Positions 27,636 through 37,200 of a stretch of 64,000 nt of DNA are shown here, piece by piece (within the stretch, counting starts at the first letter, position 1; every line of letters begins with the position of its first letter). Source of the stretch: an uncultured Prevotellaceae bacterium (GTDB lineage: Bacteria; Bacteroidota; Bacteroidia; Bacteroidales; Bacteroidaceae); NCBI GenBank assembly GCA_947169115.1, contig CAMVOK010000003.1:91688-155687 (forward strand). The letters are read 5' to 3'. The notes under the pieces are model-generated. The model saw only the letters and a list, made by a program, of their open reading frames with translations. It did not search any database and had not been told where the DNA came from. The position numbers and the translations under genes are program-made.

Positions 27636-30536
27636 TTAGTACCCGAAGATTTCCTCTAACGATACCCTTTTGATGGGGGCAATCTTCTCAAGAGCCTTAA
27701 TGTCGAGTTCCTTTTCATTGCCCAGGATGTAGTAACAGCCCGTCTTGTTGGCCATCTGTTTCTGTTCGAAGTCGGCAATGTCCTTCAGGGTGAGAGCTTG
27801 CAGGTCTTCATATATCTTCTTATTCGGGTCGAAGTCGTAGCCTTGCTTCTTGGCAGAAAGATAAGCGCGAATGACGCCAAACTTCGTGGTACGTTGGCTG
27901 GCCATCTGTTTTGTGAGTCCCTCCTTGGCAATCTTGAAGGCGGCCTCGGACTGTGGCATCTTGTCAAGAATTTCGCGGAAGTGGCCGACGCAGTCCATCG
28001 TCTTGTCGTTCTGTGTGATGATGTAGGTGAAGAAGTATTCAGAATGTCCCTTCTTCGACGGCGTCATGTAGTAGGAACTGGCATGATAGGCCAGTCCGCG
28101 TGCCTCGCGCATCTCCTGAAAGACGATGCCGTTCATGCCTCCGCCGAAGTATTCGTTGAGGAGGTCGATGGTGGCGCGTTCGTCAAGGTTGGTCTGCCTT
28201 CCCTCGTTGTGGTACATGCTCATGTAGATGTTCTTGGCATCGTAGGGGGCGATGAGCACTTCGGGCTCGGAAGTTGTCTGCAACAGGTAGGGCTTGCCCT
28301 GGGGCGCAGCCTTCAACGGCTGTTCCGTGGCGTGTGACTCAGTCACGCACTTACTCAACTCCTCCTCACTCATGGGACCATAGTACAGCACTTCGTGTTC
28401 GTACAGTGCGAGTTGCTTTAGCAGCTCGAGTAGTGTCTGCGGGTCGGTTTCGCGGAGTTCCTGTTCCGTCATGTTGTCGCGCATGGCATTGTGCTTGCCG
28501 TACATGGCGTAGTAGTCGAGGGCGTAGAAGCAGTATTGCTGGTTGGCTTTGTTGTCTTGGCGTTCCTTCAGCAGGAGGCTCACCATCTGGTCGTAGGCAT
28601 CCTTATCTACTTTGGCATTGCGGAGCAAGTCCTCCAGGAGGGCAAGAGCCTGGGGCATATTCTCGCTCAGTCCGGAGAGGGCAATCTGAATCTCGTCGCT
28701 GCCCACGCTGACGGAGTAGTTGCAGGCCAGTTTGTAGAACTCCAGTTTCACTTGGGCGGCCGTCTTTGTCTGCGTGCCTAAGTAATCGAGGTAGGAGGCG
28801 GCCACGTCGTAGCGGCGGTCATCCTGCTGCCCGAAGGGATAGCGGAAGTGCAGTTCGAAGAGGTCGTTGCTTTCATTCTTCTTGTAGATGACGGGTAGTC
28901 CCTGTTCCATGGTGAAGAACGAGAGGTCCTTCTGGAAGTCGAGGAACTGGGGTTGTATGGGTTCCACCTCCGTCTCTTGGATTTCCTTGACGAACGGGCT
29001 TACTTCATCGCGGTTCGTGGGTATGGGGGTGATGGAGGGCTTCTCAATCTTCTTCTGCGTGGTATCCTCACCCTGACGCTTGAATACGGTAACGTAGCCA
29101 TCGGTGAAGAAGCGGTTGGCGAAGTCCACGAGGTCTTGTTTCGTTATCTTCGTGAGGCGGTTCATCTGATCCACCTCCTGCTGCCAATCCACACCATTGA
29201 TGAAGGCCGACATCATCTTTCTGACACGTGCCCCATTGTAGTCAAGACTACGCAACTCGTCCAGCTTCTTATTGTTGAGGGCGGCAGTAAGCAGGTCCTC
29301 GTCGAAGTCGCCGGCTTTCAGCTTGGCTATCTCGGCAAGCATCAGGTCGCGCACCTCCTCCAACGTCTGGCCTTCCTTGGGTGTTCCGCCAATCAAGAAG
29401 AACCCATGGTCGAGCATCGCTTCCACTTCCGACCAGGCATTCATCACCTTCATCTCCTGGTTCAGGTCGAGATCGAAGAGTCCAGCCTTGCCGTTGCAGA
29501 GCACGGCATCGATGAGTTCCAACGTATCGTTCTGCAGCGACAGGGCCTTTTCGCTGCGCCAGCCCATCCACACGTTCTCGGCCTCCAGACCCATGACGGT
29601 GGTGTCAACGGGTTCGGTCAAGGGGGCTATCTCAGGGAATGTCGGCTGACTGATATCGTCGCCAGGTTGCCACTCGCCGAACTCGCGCTCAAGTGTGGCA
29701 ATGACTTTGTCGGGGTCTAGGTCGCCGGCCATGCAGATGGCCACGTTGTTTGGCACGTACCACTTGGCGAAGTACTGCTTGATGTTGGTTATAGAGGGGT
29801 TTTTCAGGTGCTGCTGGGTGCCGATGGTGGTCTGTGTGCCGTAGGGATGGCCGGGGAAGAGCTTGGCCATGAGGGCATCGAACTGTTTGTTAGAGTCATA
29901 CCCTAGTCCGATGTTGTATTCCTCATAAACAGCTTCCAGCTCGGTGTGGAAACCACGAATGACCATGTGCTGGAAGCGGTCGGCTTGGATGCGTGCCCAG
30001 TTATCCACTTCGTTTGCGGGAATGTCCTCGGTGTAGCAGGTCACGTCGTTCGAGGTAAAGGCATTTGTCCCCTCGGCTCCGATGGCTGCCATCAGTTTGT
30101 CGTATTCGTTGGGGATGAAGTACTTGGCGGCCAGTTGACTGATACTGTCAATCTCGTGGTACTTCTGCTTCCGTTCGGCCTCGTCGGTCAGGGTGCGGTA
30201 CTCCTCGTAGCGGCGTTCTATCTCATCAAGCAAGGGCTGCTCTGCCTCCATGTCGGTGGTGCCGAAATGGGCTGTGCCCTTGAACATTAGGTGCTCCAGG
30301 TAGTGGGCTAGGCCGGTAGTCTCGGCAGGGTCGTTCTTCGAACCCGTTCGTACGGCGATGTACGTCTGGATGCGGGGCTTCTCCTTGTTGACAGAGAGAT
30401 AGACCTTCAGACCGTTCTTCAGAGTGTAGATGCGTGTCTGCATCGGGTCGCCCTTCACAGACTCATACTTCTGTTTCTTACATGCACTGACGAGGCATAT
30501 TACTACGAGCAGCGCGAAATAGATAAAGCGTTTCAT
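27636..30536 (-). CDS. M16-family zinc peptidase, lipoprotein
   Basis: M16 (pitrilysin-like) proteases are clam-shaped zinc enzymes that degrade peptides. I start at ATG 30536, giving a lipoprotein signal MKRFIYFALLVVICLVSAC and 966 residues. The inverted zinc motif HxxEH is HYLEH (His78, Glu81, His82), with the distal Glu in the ELEAVYEEYNIG region. The second half repeats the fold without the zinc site (for example GGGMNGIVFQEMREARGLAYHA), giving the full two-half architecture in one chain. The promoter box TACCTTTG (minus, 30567-30574) lies about 30 bases upstream. Confidence 0.94.
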   Translation of the reverse strand: MKRFIYFALLVVICLVSACKKQKYESVKGDPMQTRIYTLKNGLKVYLSVNKEKPRIQTYIAVRTGSKNDPAETTGLAHYLEHLMFKGTAHFGTTDMEAEQPLLDEIERRYEEYRTLTDEAERKQKYHEIDSISQLAAKYFIPNEYDKLMAAIGAEGTNAFTSNDVTCYTEDIPANEVDNWARIQADRFQHMVIRGFHTELEAVYEEYNIGLGYDSNKQFDALMAKLFPGHPYGTQTTIGTQQHLKNPSITNIKQYFAKWYVPNNVAICMAGDLDPDKVIATLEREFGEWQPGDDISQPTFPEIAPLTEPVDTTVMGLEAENVWMGWRSEKALSLQNDTLELIDAVLCNGKAGLFDLDLNQEMKVMNAWSEVEAMLDHGFFLIGGTPKEGQTLEEVRDLMLAEIAKLKAGDFDEDLLTAALNNKKLDELRSLDYNGARVRKMMSAFINGVDWQQEVDQMNRLTKITKQDLVDFANRFFTDGYVTVFKRQGEDTTQKKIEKPSITPIPTNRDEVSPFVKEIQETEVEPIQPQFLDFQKDLSFFTMEQGLPVIYKKNESNDLFELHFRYPFGQQDDRRYDVAASYLDYLGTQTKTAAQVKLEFYKLACNYSVSVGSDEIQIALSGLSENMPQALALLEDLLRNAKVDKDAYDQMVSLLLKERQDNKANQQYCFYALDYYAMYGKHNAMRDNMTEQELRETDPQTLLELLKQLALYEHEVLYYGPMSEEELSKCVTESHATEQPLKAAPQGKPYLLQTTSEPEVLIAPYDAKNIYMSMYHNEGRQTNLDERATIDLLNEYFGGGMNGIVFQEMREARGLAYHASSYYMTPSKKGHSEYFFTYIITQNDKTMDCVGHFREILDKMPQSEAAFKIAKEGLTKQMASQRTTKFGVIRAYLSAKKQGYDFDPNKKIYEDLQALTLKDIADFEQKQMANKTGCYYILGNEKELDIKALEKIAPIKRVSLEEIFGY

Positions 30537-30710
30537 ACAGTATGGATAATTAGTTTGTTCGGGAGGCAAAGGTACAACGAAGTGAGCAAAAATCCAAAAA
30601 GTAGGGTGCTTATTTATAGAATGGATAAGAGTATAGTTTCAACATACTCTTTCATCCCCCAATTCATGGCAGAATTATTCAAGCGTGTAAGAATATGTCT
30701 AATTAATCAT

Positions 30711-30758
30711 AAAATCCCGGAATATGGCAACATGTTTCGGGATTTTTTGGTATCTTTG
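30711..30758 (+). terminator. Orphan hairpin with T-tract, overlapping the next promoter
   Basis: AAAATCCCGGAA pairs with TTTCGGGATTTT (11 of 12 positions) around a 12-base loop and is followed by TT. TATCTTTG (30751-30758), the likely -7 box of the antitoxin gene at 30797, comes directly after. No plus-strand gene is visible between 30570 and 30710 for it to terminate. Confidence 0.6.
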
Positions 30759-30796
30759 CACGCGAAATGATAAATGATTAAATAGTAAATAACATT

Positions 30797-31039
30797 ATGG
30801 CAACTCCGACACAGACAGCATCTTTATCTCGTCCTGGCGTGTTCATGGTGAATTTTGAGGATATATCCATGGCACGCGACATAAAGAAAGCTATTAGCAT
30901 GGTTCGTGGCGTGACCAAGGTCTGCAAGCCGCGCACAAAACGAATGTCCAGTTACGAGCGGTCTTTACGCGACCTTGACGAAGGACGTGTTTATAGTTAT
31001 GATAGTTTGGATGACTTGATTAAAGAAATTGAGGGATGA
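30797..31039 (+). CDS. Antitoxin-like protein of a decayed YafQ-type module
   Basis: This 80-residue protein is small and charged, with a helix-rich centre (DIKKAISMVRGVTKVCKPR) and an acidic C-terminus (LRDLDEGRVYSYDSLDDLIKEIEG) of the kind that wraps a RelE-type toxin. Its stop codon overlaps the start of the truncated toxin at 31036 (ATGA). I do not recognise a named antitoxin family. The assignment rests on size, layout and the neighbouring YafQ-like fragment. Confidence 0.7.
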   Translation: MATPTQTASLSRPGVFMVNFEDISMARDIKKAISMVRGVTKVCKPRTKRMSSYERSLRDLDEGRVYSYDSLDDLIKEIEG

Positions 31040-31155
31040 GTACTAAATATGCATTGCGAATTACAGGTGAGTGCAAACAAAACCTGAAACTTTGCAAGAA
31101 GCGGGGACTCCCTCTGCAGGAATTATGGTCTGTTGTGGATAAACTATTGCGTTAG
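31036..31155 (+). pseudogene. Truncated YafQ/RelE-type toxin (N-terminal 39 residues)
   Basis: The frame begins MSTKYALRITGECKQNLKLC and continues KKRGLPLQELWSVVDKLLR before an early TAG. This matches the N-terminal strand and helices of YafQ toxins (usually about 90 residues), in which KDLKLxKKRGLxLxxLxxVIxxL is typical. The C-terminal half, with the catalytic His and Arg residues, is absent, and the 44 bases before glyQS do not encode it. The fragment cannot be an active ribonuclease, though it could still bind the antitoxin. Confidence 0.8.
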
Positions 31156-31199
31156 CAAAAAATACAAGAAATAAAAAGTAAATAGTTAAATCGTAAATT

Positions 31200-32735
31200 A
31201 TGGAAGACGTTTTTAAGAAAATAGTTTCGCATTGCAAGGAATACGGTTTCGTGTTCCCATCAAGTGACATCTACGACGGACTGGGTGCAGTCTATGACTA
31301 CGGACAGAATGGCGTGGAACTGAAGAATAACATTAAACAGTATTGGTGGCAGTCGATGGTACTCCTGCATGAGAACATCGTGGGCATCGATGCAGCCATC
31401 TTCATGCACCCCACAACGTGGAAGGCCAGTGGTCATGTGGATGCCTTCAATGATCCTCTCATCGACAACCGTGACTCCAAGAAACGCTATCGCGCTGATG
31501 TGCTCATCGAAGACCAGTTGGCCAAGTACGACGAGAAGATTCAGAAGGAAATAGACAAGGCTGCCAAGCGTTTCGGTGATAGTTTCGACGAGGCACAGTT
31601 CCGCGCCACCAACGCCCGTGTGCTGGAGAATCAGCAGAAGCGCGATGCCCTGCACGAGCGTTTCTCGAAGGCTCTGAACGATAATAATCTGGAGGAGCTG
31701 CGCCAGATTATCCTCGACGAGGAAATCGTTTGTCCCATCAGCGGTACGCGAAACTGGACCGAGGTACGCCAGTTCAACCTTATGTTTAAGACCGAGGTTG
31801 GTTCTACGGCCGAGGGTGCCAGCACTATCTACCTGCGTCCTGAGACGGCACAGGGTATCTTCGTAAACTACCTCAACGTCCAGAAGACGGGTCGCATGAA
31901 GCTCCCCTTTGGTATCGCACAAATTGGTAAGGCATTCCGTAACGAAATTGTGGCTCGTCAGTTCATCTTCCGTATGCGAGAGTTCGAGCAGATGGAGATG
32001 CAGTTCTTCGTAAAGCCCGGCACCGAGTTGGAGTGGTTCTCGAAGTGGAAACAAACTCGTATGGCTTGGCATCAGGCACTGGGCTTCGGTGCCGAGAACT
32101 ACCGTTTCCACGACCACGACAAACTGGCTCACTACGCCAATGCTGCTACGGACATCGAGTTCCACATGCCCTTCGGCTTCAAGGAGGTAGAGGGTATTCA
32201 CTCCCGTACGAACTTCGACCTCTCTCAGCACGCCAAGTACTCTGGCAAGAAGATTGAGTACTTCGATCCCGAGACCAACGAAAGCTATACCCCGTTCGTG
32301 ATTGAGACCAGTATTGGTGTTGACCGCATGTTCCTGAGCGTCATGTGCCACGCCTATACGGAGGAGCAGTTGCCCAACGGCGAGAGCCGCGTAGTACTGA
32401 GGTTGCCCGCAGCCCTCGCTCCTGTGAAACTCGCTGTCTTCCCCCTCACCAAGAAGGACGGACTGCCCGAAAAGGCACAGGAAATCATCAAGGACTTGCG
32501 CTTCCACTTCAACTGCAAGTACGAGGAGAAGGACCAAATCGGCAAGCGCTACCGTCGCATGGATGCCATAGGTTGCCCCTACTGTGTCACTGTTGACCAG
32601 CAGACCCTGGAGGACAACACCGTAACCCTGCGCGACCGCGATACGATGGAACAGCGTCGCGTCGCTATTGCCGACCTCCGCTCCATCATCGAGGACAAGG
32701 TCAGCATCACCTCGTTACTACGTAGAATTGAATAA
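31200..32735 (+). CDS. glyQS: Glycyl-tRNA synthetase (single-chain class IIa)
   Basis: Charges tRNA-Gly with glycine. The 511-residue protein is the alpha2-type enzyme. It opens with IVSHCKEYGFVFPSSDIYDGLGAVYDYGQNG, contains motif 2 (FRNEIVARQFIFRMREFEQMEMQFF) and motif 3 (GVDRMFLSVMCHAY), and ends with the anticodon-binding domain (LAPVKLAVFPLTKKDGLPEKA). All parts are complete. The gene is set off from its neighbours and followed by a G-rich palindrome (32741-32770) that may end transcription. Confidence 0.97.
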   Translation: MEDVFKKIVSHCKEYGFVFPSSDIYDGLGAVYDYGQNGVELKNNIKQYWWQSMVLLHENIVGIDAAIFMHPTTWKASGHVDAFNDPLIDNRDSKKRYRADVLIEDQLAKYDEKIQKEIDKAAKRFGDSFDEAQFRATNARVLENQQKRDALHERFSKALNDNNLEELRQIILDEEIVCPISGTRNWTEVRQFNLMFKTEVGSTAEGASTIYLRPETAQGIFVNYLNVQKTGRMKLPFGIAQIGKAFRNEIVARQFIFRMREFEQMEMQFFVKPGTELEWFSKWKQTRMAWHQALGFGAENYRFHDHDKLAHYANAATDIEFHMPFGFKEVEGIHSRTNFDLSQHAKYSGKKIEYFDPETNESYTPFVIETSIGVDRMFLSVMCHAYTEEQLPNGESRVVLRLPAALAPVKLAVFPLTKKDGLPEKAQEIIKDLRFHFNCKYEEKDQIGKRYRRMDAIGCPYCVTVDQQTLEDNTVTLRDRDTMEQRRVAIADLRSIIEDKVSITSLLRRIE

Positions 32736-32740
32736 TACGA

Positions 32741-32770
32741 CCCCTCCCCCATCCCCTCCCGTGGGAGGGG
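32741..32770 (+). repeat. G-rich palindromic element after glyQS
   Basis: CCCCTCCCCCATCCCCTCCC then GTGGGAGGGG, forming a GC-rich hairpin 6 bases after the glyQS stop codon. Related in sequence to the other G-rich elements of the window, in the C-rich orientation. Confidence 0.7.
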
Positions 32771-32888
32771 CGTATATACTGACGTAAAGAGTGAGAATGA
32801 GTCTCCCAACACATTCTTCTGGCTTTTAAGTACATCGACGAGGCTTTGAATACGAGATGTGAGGAACTAACGATTTAGAATAAAAAGT

Positions 32889-33626
32889 ATGAATATAAGG
32901 CAATTTGGTGTAAAGTTGGCAAATGTAATTACGCCCTCCCCTCGGGGAGGGATTGGGGTAGGGGTTTTTCTTCTTCTTCTCGTATTTGCAGCCTGTTCCG
33001 ACGACTCCGAAATCTATGACCCCTACCACGATTGGCAGGTGAGGAACGAAGCATGGTTTCGAAGTGTCGCCGATTCCGCACGCTCGGCTATTGCCGAAGC
33101 CAAGACTCAATATGGCAGTCAGTGGGAAGACTACTGCCAGTGGCGAATGCTCAAGCGTCTGGACCAGGCTCAGGACTATAACACGGGTTCCTTGACCGAC
33201 AGCATCTGTGTACGCATCGTGTCCCGTGGTACGGGCGACTACTCCCCCCTGTGGAGTGACAGCGTACGCATTAGTTTCCGTGGCTGGCTTATGCCCGCCA
33301 CTTACCAGCTATACAACAAAGACAATCAACTTGTGGATAGTCTGATGCAGGAAGTCTTCACCCAAACCTATTTTGGTGTCTTCGATGAGGCCACGGCTGC
33401 TCCCCAACTCTCTGCTATTACTCCTTTCGTGCAAGGGTTCAGTACGGCCCTACAATACATGGTAAAGGGCGACGATTGGATGGTATATGTTCCCCAGCAG
33501 TTGGCATACGGAGCCAATGCCAATGGTGTCATTCCTGCCTACAGCACATTGGCATGGCGTATCCACATGGCTGCCGTCTATCCCTGCAACTCTGGCGTAC
33601 CCGACTGGAAAGTACGTAGGCGATAG
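32889..33626 (+). CDS. FKBP-type peptidyl-prolyl isomerase lipoprotein with a repeat in its signal peptide
   Basis: FKBP-type isomerases assist folding of exported proteins by turning prolyl bonds. The 245-residue protein ends in an FKBP-like fold (ICVRIVSRGTG...SVRISFRGWL, QGFSTALQYMVKGDDWMVYVPQQLAYG, IPAYSTLAWRIHMAAV). The phrases PQQLAYG and IPAYSTL are the family marks. The signal is odd: MNIRQFGVKLANVI, then TPSPRGGIGVG encoded by a G-rich palindrome (32934-32964), then the hydrophobic core VFLLLLVFAAC with the lipobox Cys near residue 36. A strong bidirectional terminator follows. Confidence 0.88.
   Translation: MNIRQFGVKLANVITPSPRGGIGVGVFLLLLVFAACSDDSEIYDPYHDWQVRNEAWFRSVADSARSAIAEAKTQYGSQWEDYCQWRMLKRLDQAQDYNTGSLTDSICVRIVSRGTGDYSPLWSDSVRISFRGWLMPATYQLYNKDNQLVDSLMQEVFTQTYFGVFDEATAAPQLSAITPFVQGFSTALQYMVKGDDWMVYVPQQLAYGANANGVIPAYSTLAWRIHMAAVYPCNSGVPDWKVRRR
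32934..32964 (+). repeat. G-rich palindromic element inside the FKBP signal peptide
   Basis: CCCTCCCCTCGGGGAGGG then ATTGGGGTAGGGG. In frame it encodes TPSPRGGIGVG between the n-region and hydrophobic core of the lipoprotein signal. Confidence 0.8.
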
Positions 33627-33644
33627 AGACTTGAATTATACGAT

Positions 33645-33690
33645 AAAAAGAAGGGCATGTCAGATATTTTTCTGACATGCCCTTCTTTTT
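33645..33690. terminator. Bidirectional terminator after the FKBP gene
   Basis: A perfect 20-base stem (AAAAAGAAGGGCATGTCAGA with its complement) around a 6-base loop, with A and T tracts at its ends, 19 bases after the FKBP stop codon. Confidence 0.92.
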
Positions 33691-33716
33691 ATTAACACAA
33701 AATCCACCCAAGGAAC

Positions 33717-33911
33717 GCATGATGGTTGTAGCAATCAAAGCATGATGCTTGCCCAAGCAATGTATGATGGTTGTAGCAATCAACGCATGATGCTTGCCCA
33801 AGCAATGTATGATGGTTGTAGCAATCAACGCATGATGCTTGCCCAAGCAACGTATGATGGTTGTAGCAATCAACGCATGATGCTTGCCCAAGCAACACAC
33901 GATGGTTGTTA
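33717..33911. repeat. 45-base tandem repeat, about 4.3 copies
   Basis: The phrase GATGGTTGTA begins at 33721, 33766, 33811, 33856 and 33901, an exact 45-base period; copies differ at only a few positions. Each unit contains GCTTGCCCAAGC, a perfect palindrome apart from its centre, and GATTGCTACAACCATC on the other strand. As the period is a multiple of three, open frames run through it on both strands, but none has an initiation context or a recognisable product. It lies between convergent genes, after a terminator. The rest of the 33627-34021 gap shows only the hairpin GGGACTGTGCCATC-like sequence near 33960-33990. Confidence 0.92.
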
Positions 33912-34021
33912 TAATAATCTGTAGAATCTGCTCAATCTGTGTTCTATAAATAAGCACTGGGGCTGTGCCAGATGGCACAGTCCCAGTCTTTCAGTGTTTT
34001 ATCTGAGTCTGGTAGAGAGGA

Positions 34022-34201
34022 TTAGAATTCCTCCTCTTCTACGTCTTCGCCCCAGATATCCCAGGCGTTGTCTTCCTTTACCCATCCACCGCTGCCACCG
34101 CTAACTTGTTCTTCTGACTTTATCAGTGAACCTTCAAGGATGACACTTTTAATGTTGGTGGAGATAACACTCACTTCGGGTTGCAAATATGTCTTTTTCA
34201 T
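34022..34201 (-). CDS. 59-residue MKKTYLQPE-type small protein
   Basis: The reading frame from ATG 34201 begins MKKTYLQPEVSVISTNIK and runs to a TAA at 34022-34024. It contains a glycine-rich VSGGSGGWVK and an acidic, Trp-containing end (WDIWGEDVEEEEF). Short Bacteroidales proteins with an MKKxYxxPE start are common, often next to large secreted proteins; their function is unknown to me. It has no hydrophobic core for a Sec signal. It lies 46 bases downstream of the 1409-residue T9SS protein on the same strand and is probably co-transcribed. The double-glycine motif could mark a leader-peptide cleavage site, but that is speculation. Confidence 0.72.
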   Translation of the reverse strand: MKKTYLQPEVSVISTNIKSVILEGSLIKSEEQVSGGSGGWVKEDNAWDIWGEDVEEEEF

Positions 34202-34247
34202 AGCTATATCAATTATGAATTACGAGTTACGAATTACGATTTACGAT

Positions 34248-37200
34248 TCACTTCACAACCACTTTTTTGCCGTTCTTCACGTAGATGCCACGTACAGCCT
34301 TGGTGACGCGCTGGCCAGCCAAGTTGTAGATAACATCGTTGTTGTTGGCATTCTCAATGGCCTTGATGCCGTCTGCATCACCAGCCCAGTTGATGGCGAA
34401 GCCCTTCACGCTGTAACCAGTCTCAGCAGCTACGTATGCGCGGTTGGCAGCCAGTGTGTTGCTATCCCAGTGGTAGAAACCTACAGCGTCTGCGTTCTTA
34501 CCCAGTACGTAGTCGGTAGTGCCGTCGATGGTCTTTTCAACGTATGTACCTGTCAGGGCTGTTTCTGTAGAGGGTGCAGCAGCGTAGTTGTCGCTCAGTG
34601 TTACGACAGCACCGATGTTTTCGCTCTTTACCAAAACAGGAGTACCGGCAGCAATCGTAGCAACCTCGGTGGGAGCCAAATAGTTGCCATCTACGGCCAT
34701 TGTGTAGGCAGTTGCACCATTAAGAATGGCATCGAAGGGAACACAAAGGGTAGCGTAGTACTTGCCGTCGCCAGCATCGTTCAGGTTGAGGGTAAAGGCG
34801 GAAGCCTCTTCCAGAGCCCAGCTGGTATAGCGAGCATTGGTGCTTGTCGTGATAGTTACGGAATTGCCACGGTCTGCACTTGAAGTGTTATCGCCATTGT
34901 CGTAGAAGTTACATGTAGCGGACTTGATGCCATAGCCACCGTTGGTGAGACCATCCTGGAACTCAACCGTAGAAGCTGCATCGGAAGCCACCCATGCCCA
35001 TGCGCTGGCGGTCATACCGTCATAGAGGCCGCTGCTGGCATTAACCAGTTTTGTACCGTCGAAGTAGAAGATGGTCGTCAGGTCTTCAGCGTCGGTCATG
35101 TTGAACTTATTATTGCTTGCCATGCCGGCAGCCAGATATTTGCCACTGGTCTTACCCTTGATGCGGTAGAAACCTGCTGTGGGCATATTCAGTGCGTAGT
35201 TGGCTAGCATAGCCTGAGCCATAGCCAAGTTATCAGCTGTATATCCTTGAGCTTCCAAACCATCAACAATGTCATTAGCCAAAGTCGTATAAACAGCATA
35301 TTCGCCAGTCAATCCATACTGACCGAGACCATTGCCGAAGTTGATAGCTTGAAGTGCTGCAATTGCATCGTTGAACTGCGCTTCAGCGGCGGGGTGGAAG
35401 TACTCTTCCAGAGCAGCAAGAGCATTGGTTGCGTCGAAGTCAGCAGCCTCTATGATGCAGTACTGGTTGCCGTCATCCCGAGTTGTCCAATCGTTTACTA
35501 CAATACCTGTAGAATAGTTGCTTACGTTAACACCATTCGAACCCATACCCATAAAGAAGAGAGGACTGGCGGCTGTTGCGAGTGCATCATCGAATGCGAT
35601 GGCTGTAACGCTACTCAAATCTTCAGTTAGAGCCGGCTGGTTGACAACAGAATTGATGGTTGTAGGATTACCTACCCACTTGCTGTCTGCTACGCTGTAC
35701 AGATAATAATTATCCTCATAGCTGATGATTGCGAAGTTGCTGGCCGAATAACTTGTTCCGTTTGTGCTGACCATTTGTGTACCGTCAGTACCAAGTGAAC
35801 CGCGAACAGTGTTTAGGGTATATGCCTTAGCATTGCTCAGTTGGCTGAGAGCTGTAATTACGCCAGCCTTCAGTGTTCCAGTTACGGTGATGGTTGTGTT
35901 CTCAGTACCAATGGAGCCACTAGTTACGAAGTCGTATGCCAGAGTGCTGTAACCAGAGGTCAGGCTGGCAGGAATGTTAATGTCGCTATTGGCAGCAACT
36001 TGCTCGTCAACTATGGTATTAACCGTTTCGCCACCTACTACAAGATTGTAGGTAACATCTACGGTAGCAGCGGGAACTTCTGCAACCGTCCAGTTAGAGC
36101 CAGTGTCATTAGCACCCCATGAACTGTTCCAGTAGCCAAGGTTACCTGCATTACCGGCATCATTGATGTACAGATTTGCACCACTTTCACTGCGAACGCT
36201 GAAACCACCGTTGCTGTTAGAGGAAACAATCCAACGTGCCTTAACATCAGTTGCGGGAGTTGCCTCCTGCATCACAGGTACGTCACCAGCATAAAGAACC
36301 TTACCTTCGTGAGCCTTGTTGATGATAGACAGATTATAAGGATTACCTACGAAAGCCCACTTATAAGCGTCGGTCTTCTCGTTTGTGGTGTTGGTCTGGT
36401 AACGACCACTGCCGTCCTTGGCACTCTCGTCGGCACGCAGATACTTGCTGCCACGGATGGTAGCATAGTACCAAGTGGCATCAGTAAAGTTGGCACTCAC
36501 CGTGAAGGGAAGAGTATAAGTAACAGTTGCATTTACAGTGTTGCTACCAGCAGCCATCGTTGCAGATGTTACAACATATGTGCAATAGGGACGCTGTAAT
36601 TCAGCTGGCAATTCGGTGATGGTTGCACCTACTGTTGCGGGCTGGGCTTCACTGGTGTAAACAACACCAGTTGCATCGCTGATGACGTATGTAACAGTTG
36701 CAGAGGGATTGAAATAAGCATCCAGTGCAGCAAGGGCATTGGTGGGGTCGAAATCCTCGGCCTCATGGATGGTGTACTGGCAACCATCGTCCCACTGACT
36801 TTGACTTGATCCCCAACTGTTGATTACTATGCCATAGGGATAGCTCGAAGAGTTGGTTGAGTTGAAAATCTTACTATTACTGCCGTCAAACTTAATCTCG
36901 TAGAGAGGTGCGTTGGTTTGCGAGAAGGTTATGCGGTCGCTTGTGCCCGTGATGGTGGTCTCAAGTGATGCAACAGTGGCTTCAGAGCCGCTGAACGTAA
37001 CAAATTTAGCATCCTCTACACTGTAAAGATAATAATTATCGTTATATGTAATAATAGCAAACTTCTTGGGGGAAAGGCTCAGACCAGACTTTACAGATGA
37101 AGCCAAATAAGTGTTGCCATCTGCCGTGTAGGTAGAGAGACCGCCACGTGCTTGATTGATAGTATAGATGTAGTATGCCTTGTTGTTGCTGATAGCTGTG

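Noticed and set aside
31260..32537. A 425-codon frame on the minus strand
   Set aside because: Entirely antisense to glyQS, with no recognisable domain.
33717..33911. A second, small CRISPR array
   Set aside because: The whole 45-base unit is repeated, with no variable spacers and no nearby second cas set.
33692..33924. Frames of about 60 to 68 codons on both strands through the 45-base repeats
   Set aside because: A period divisible by three keeps any frame open; there is no ribosome site, signal or family similarity.
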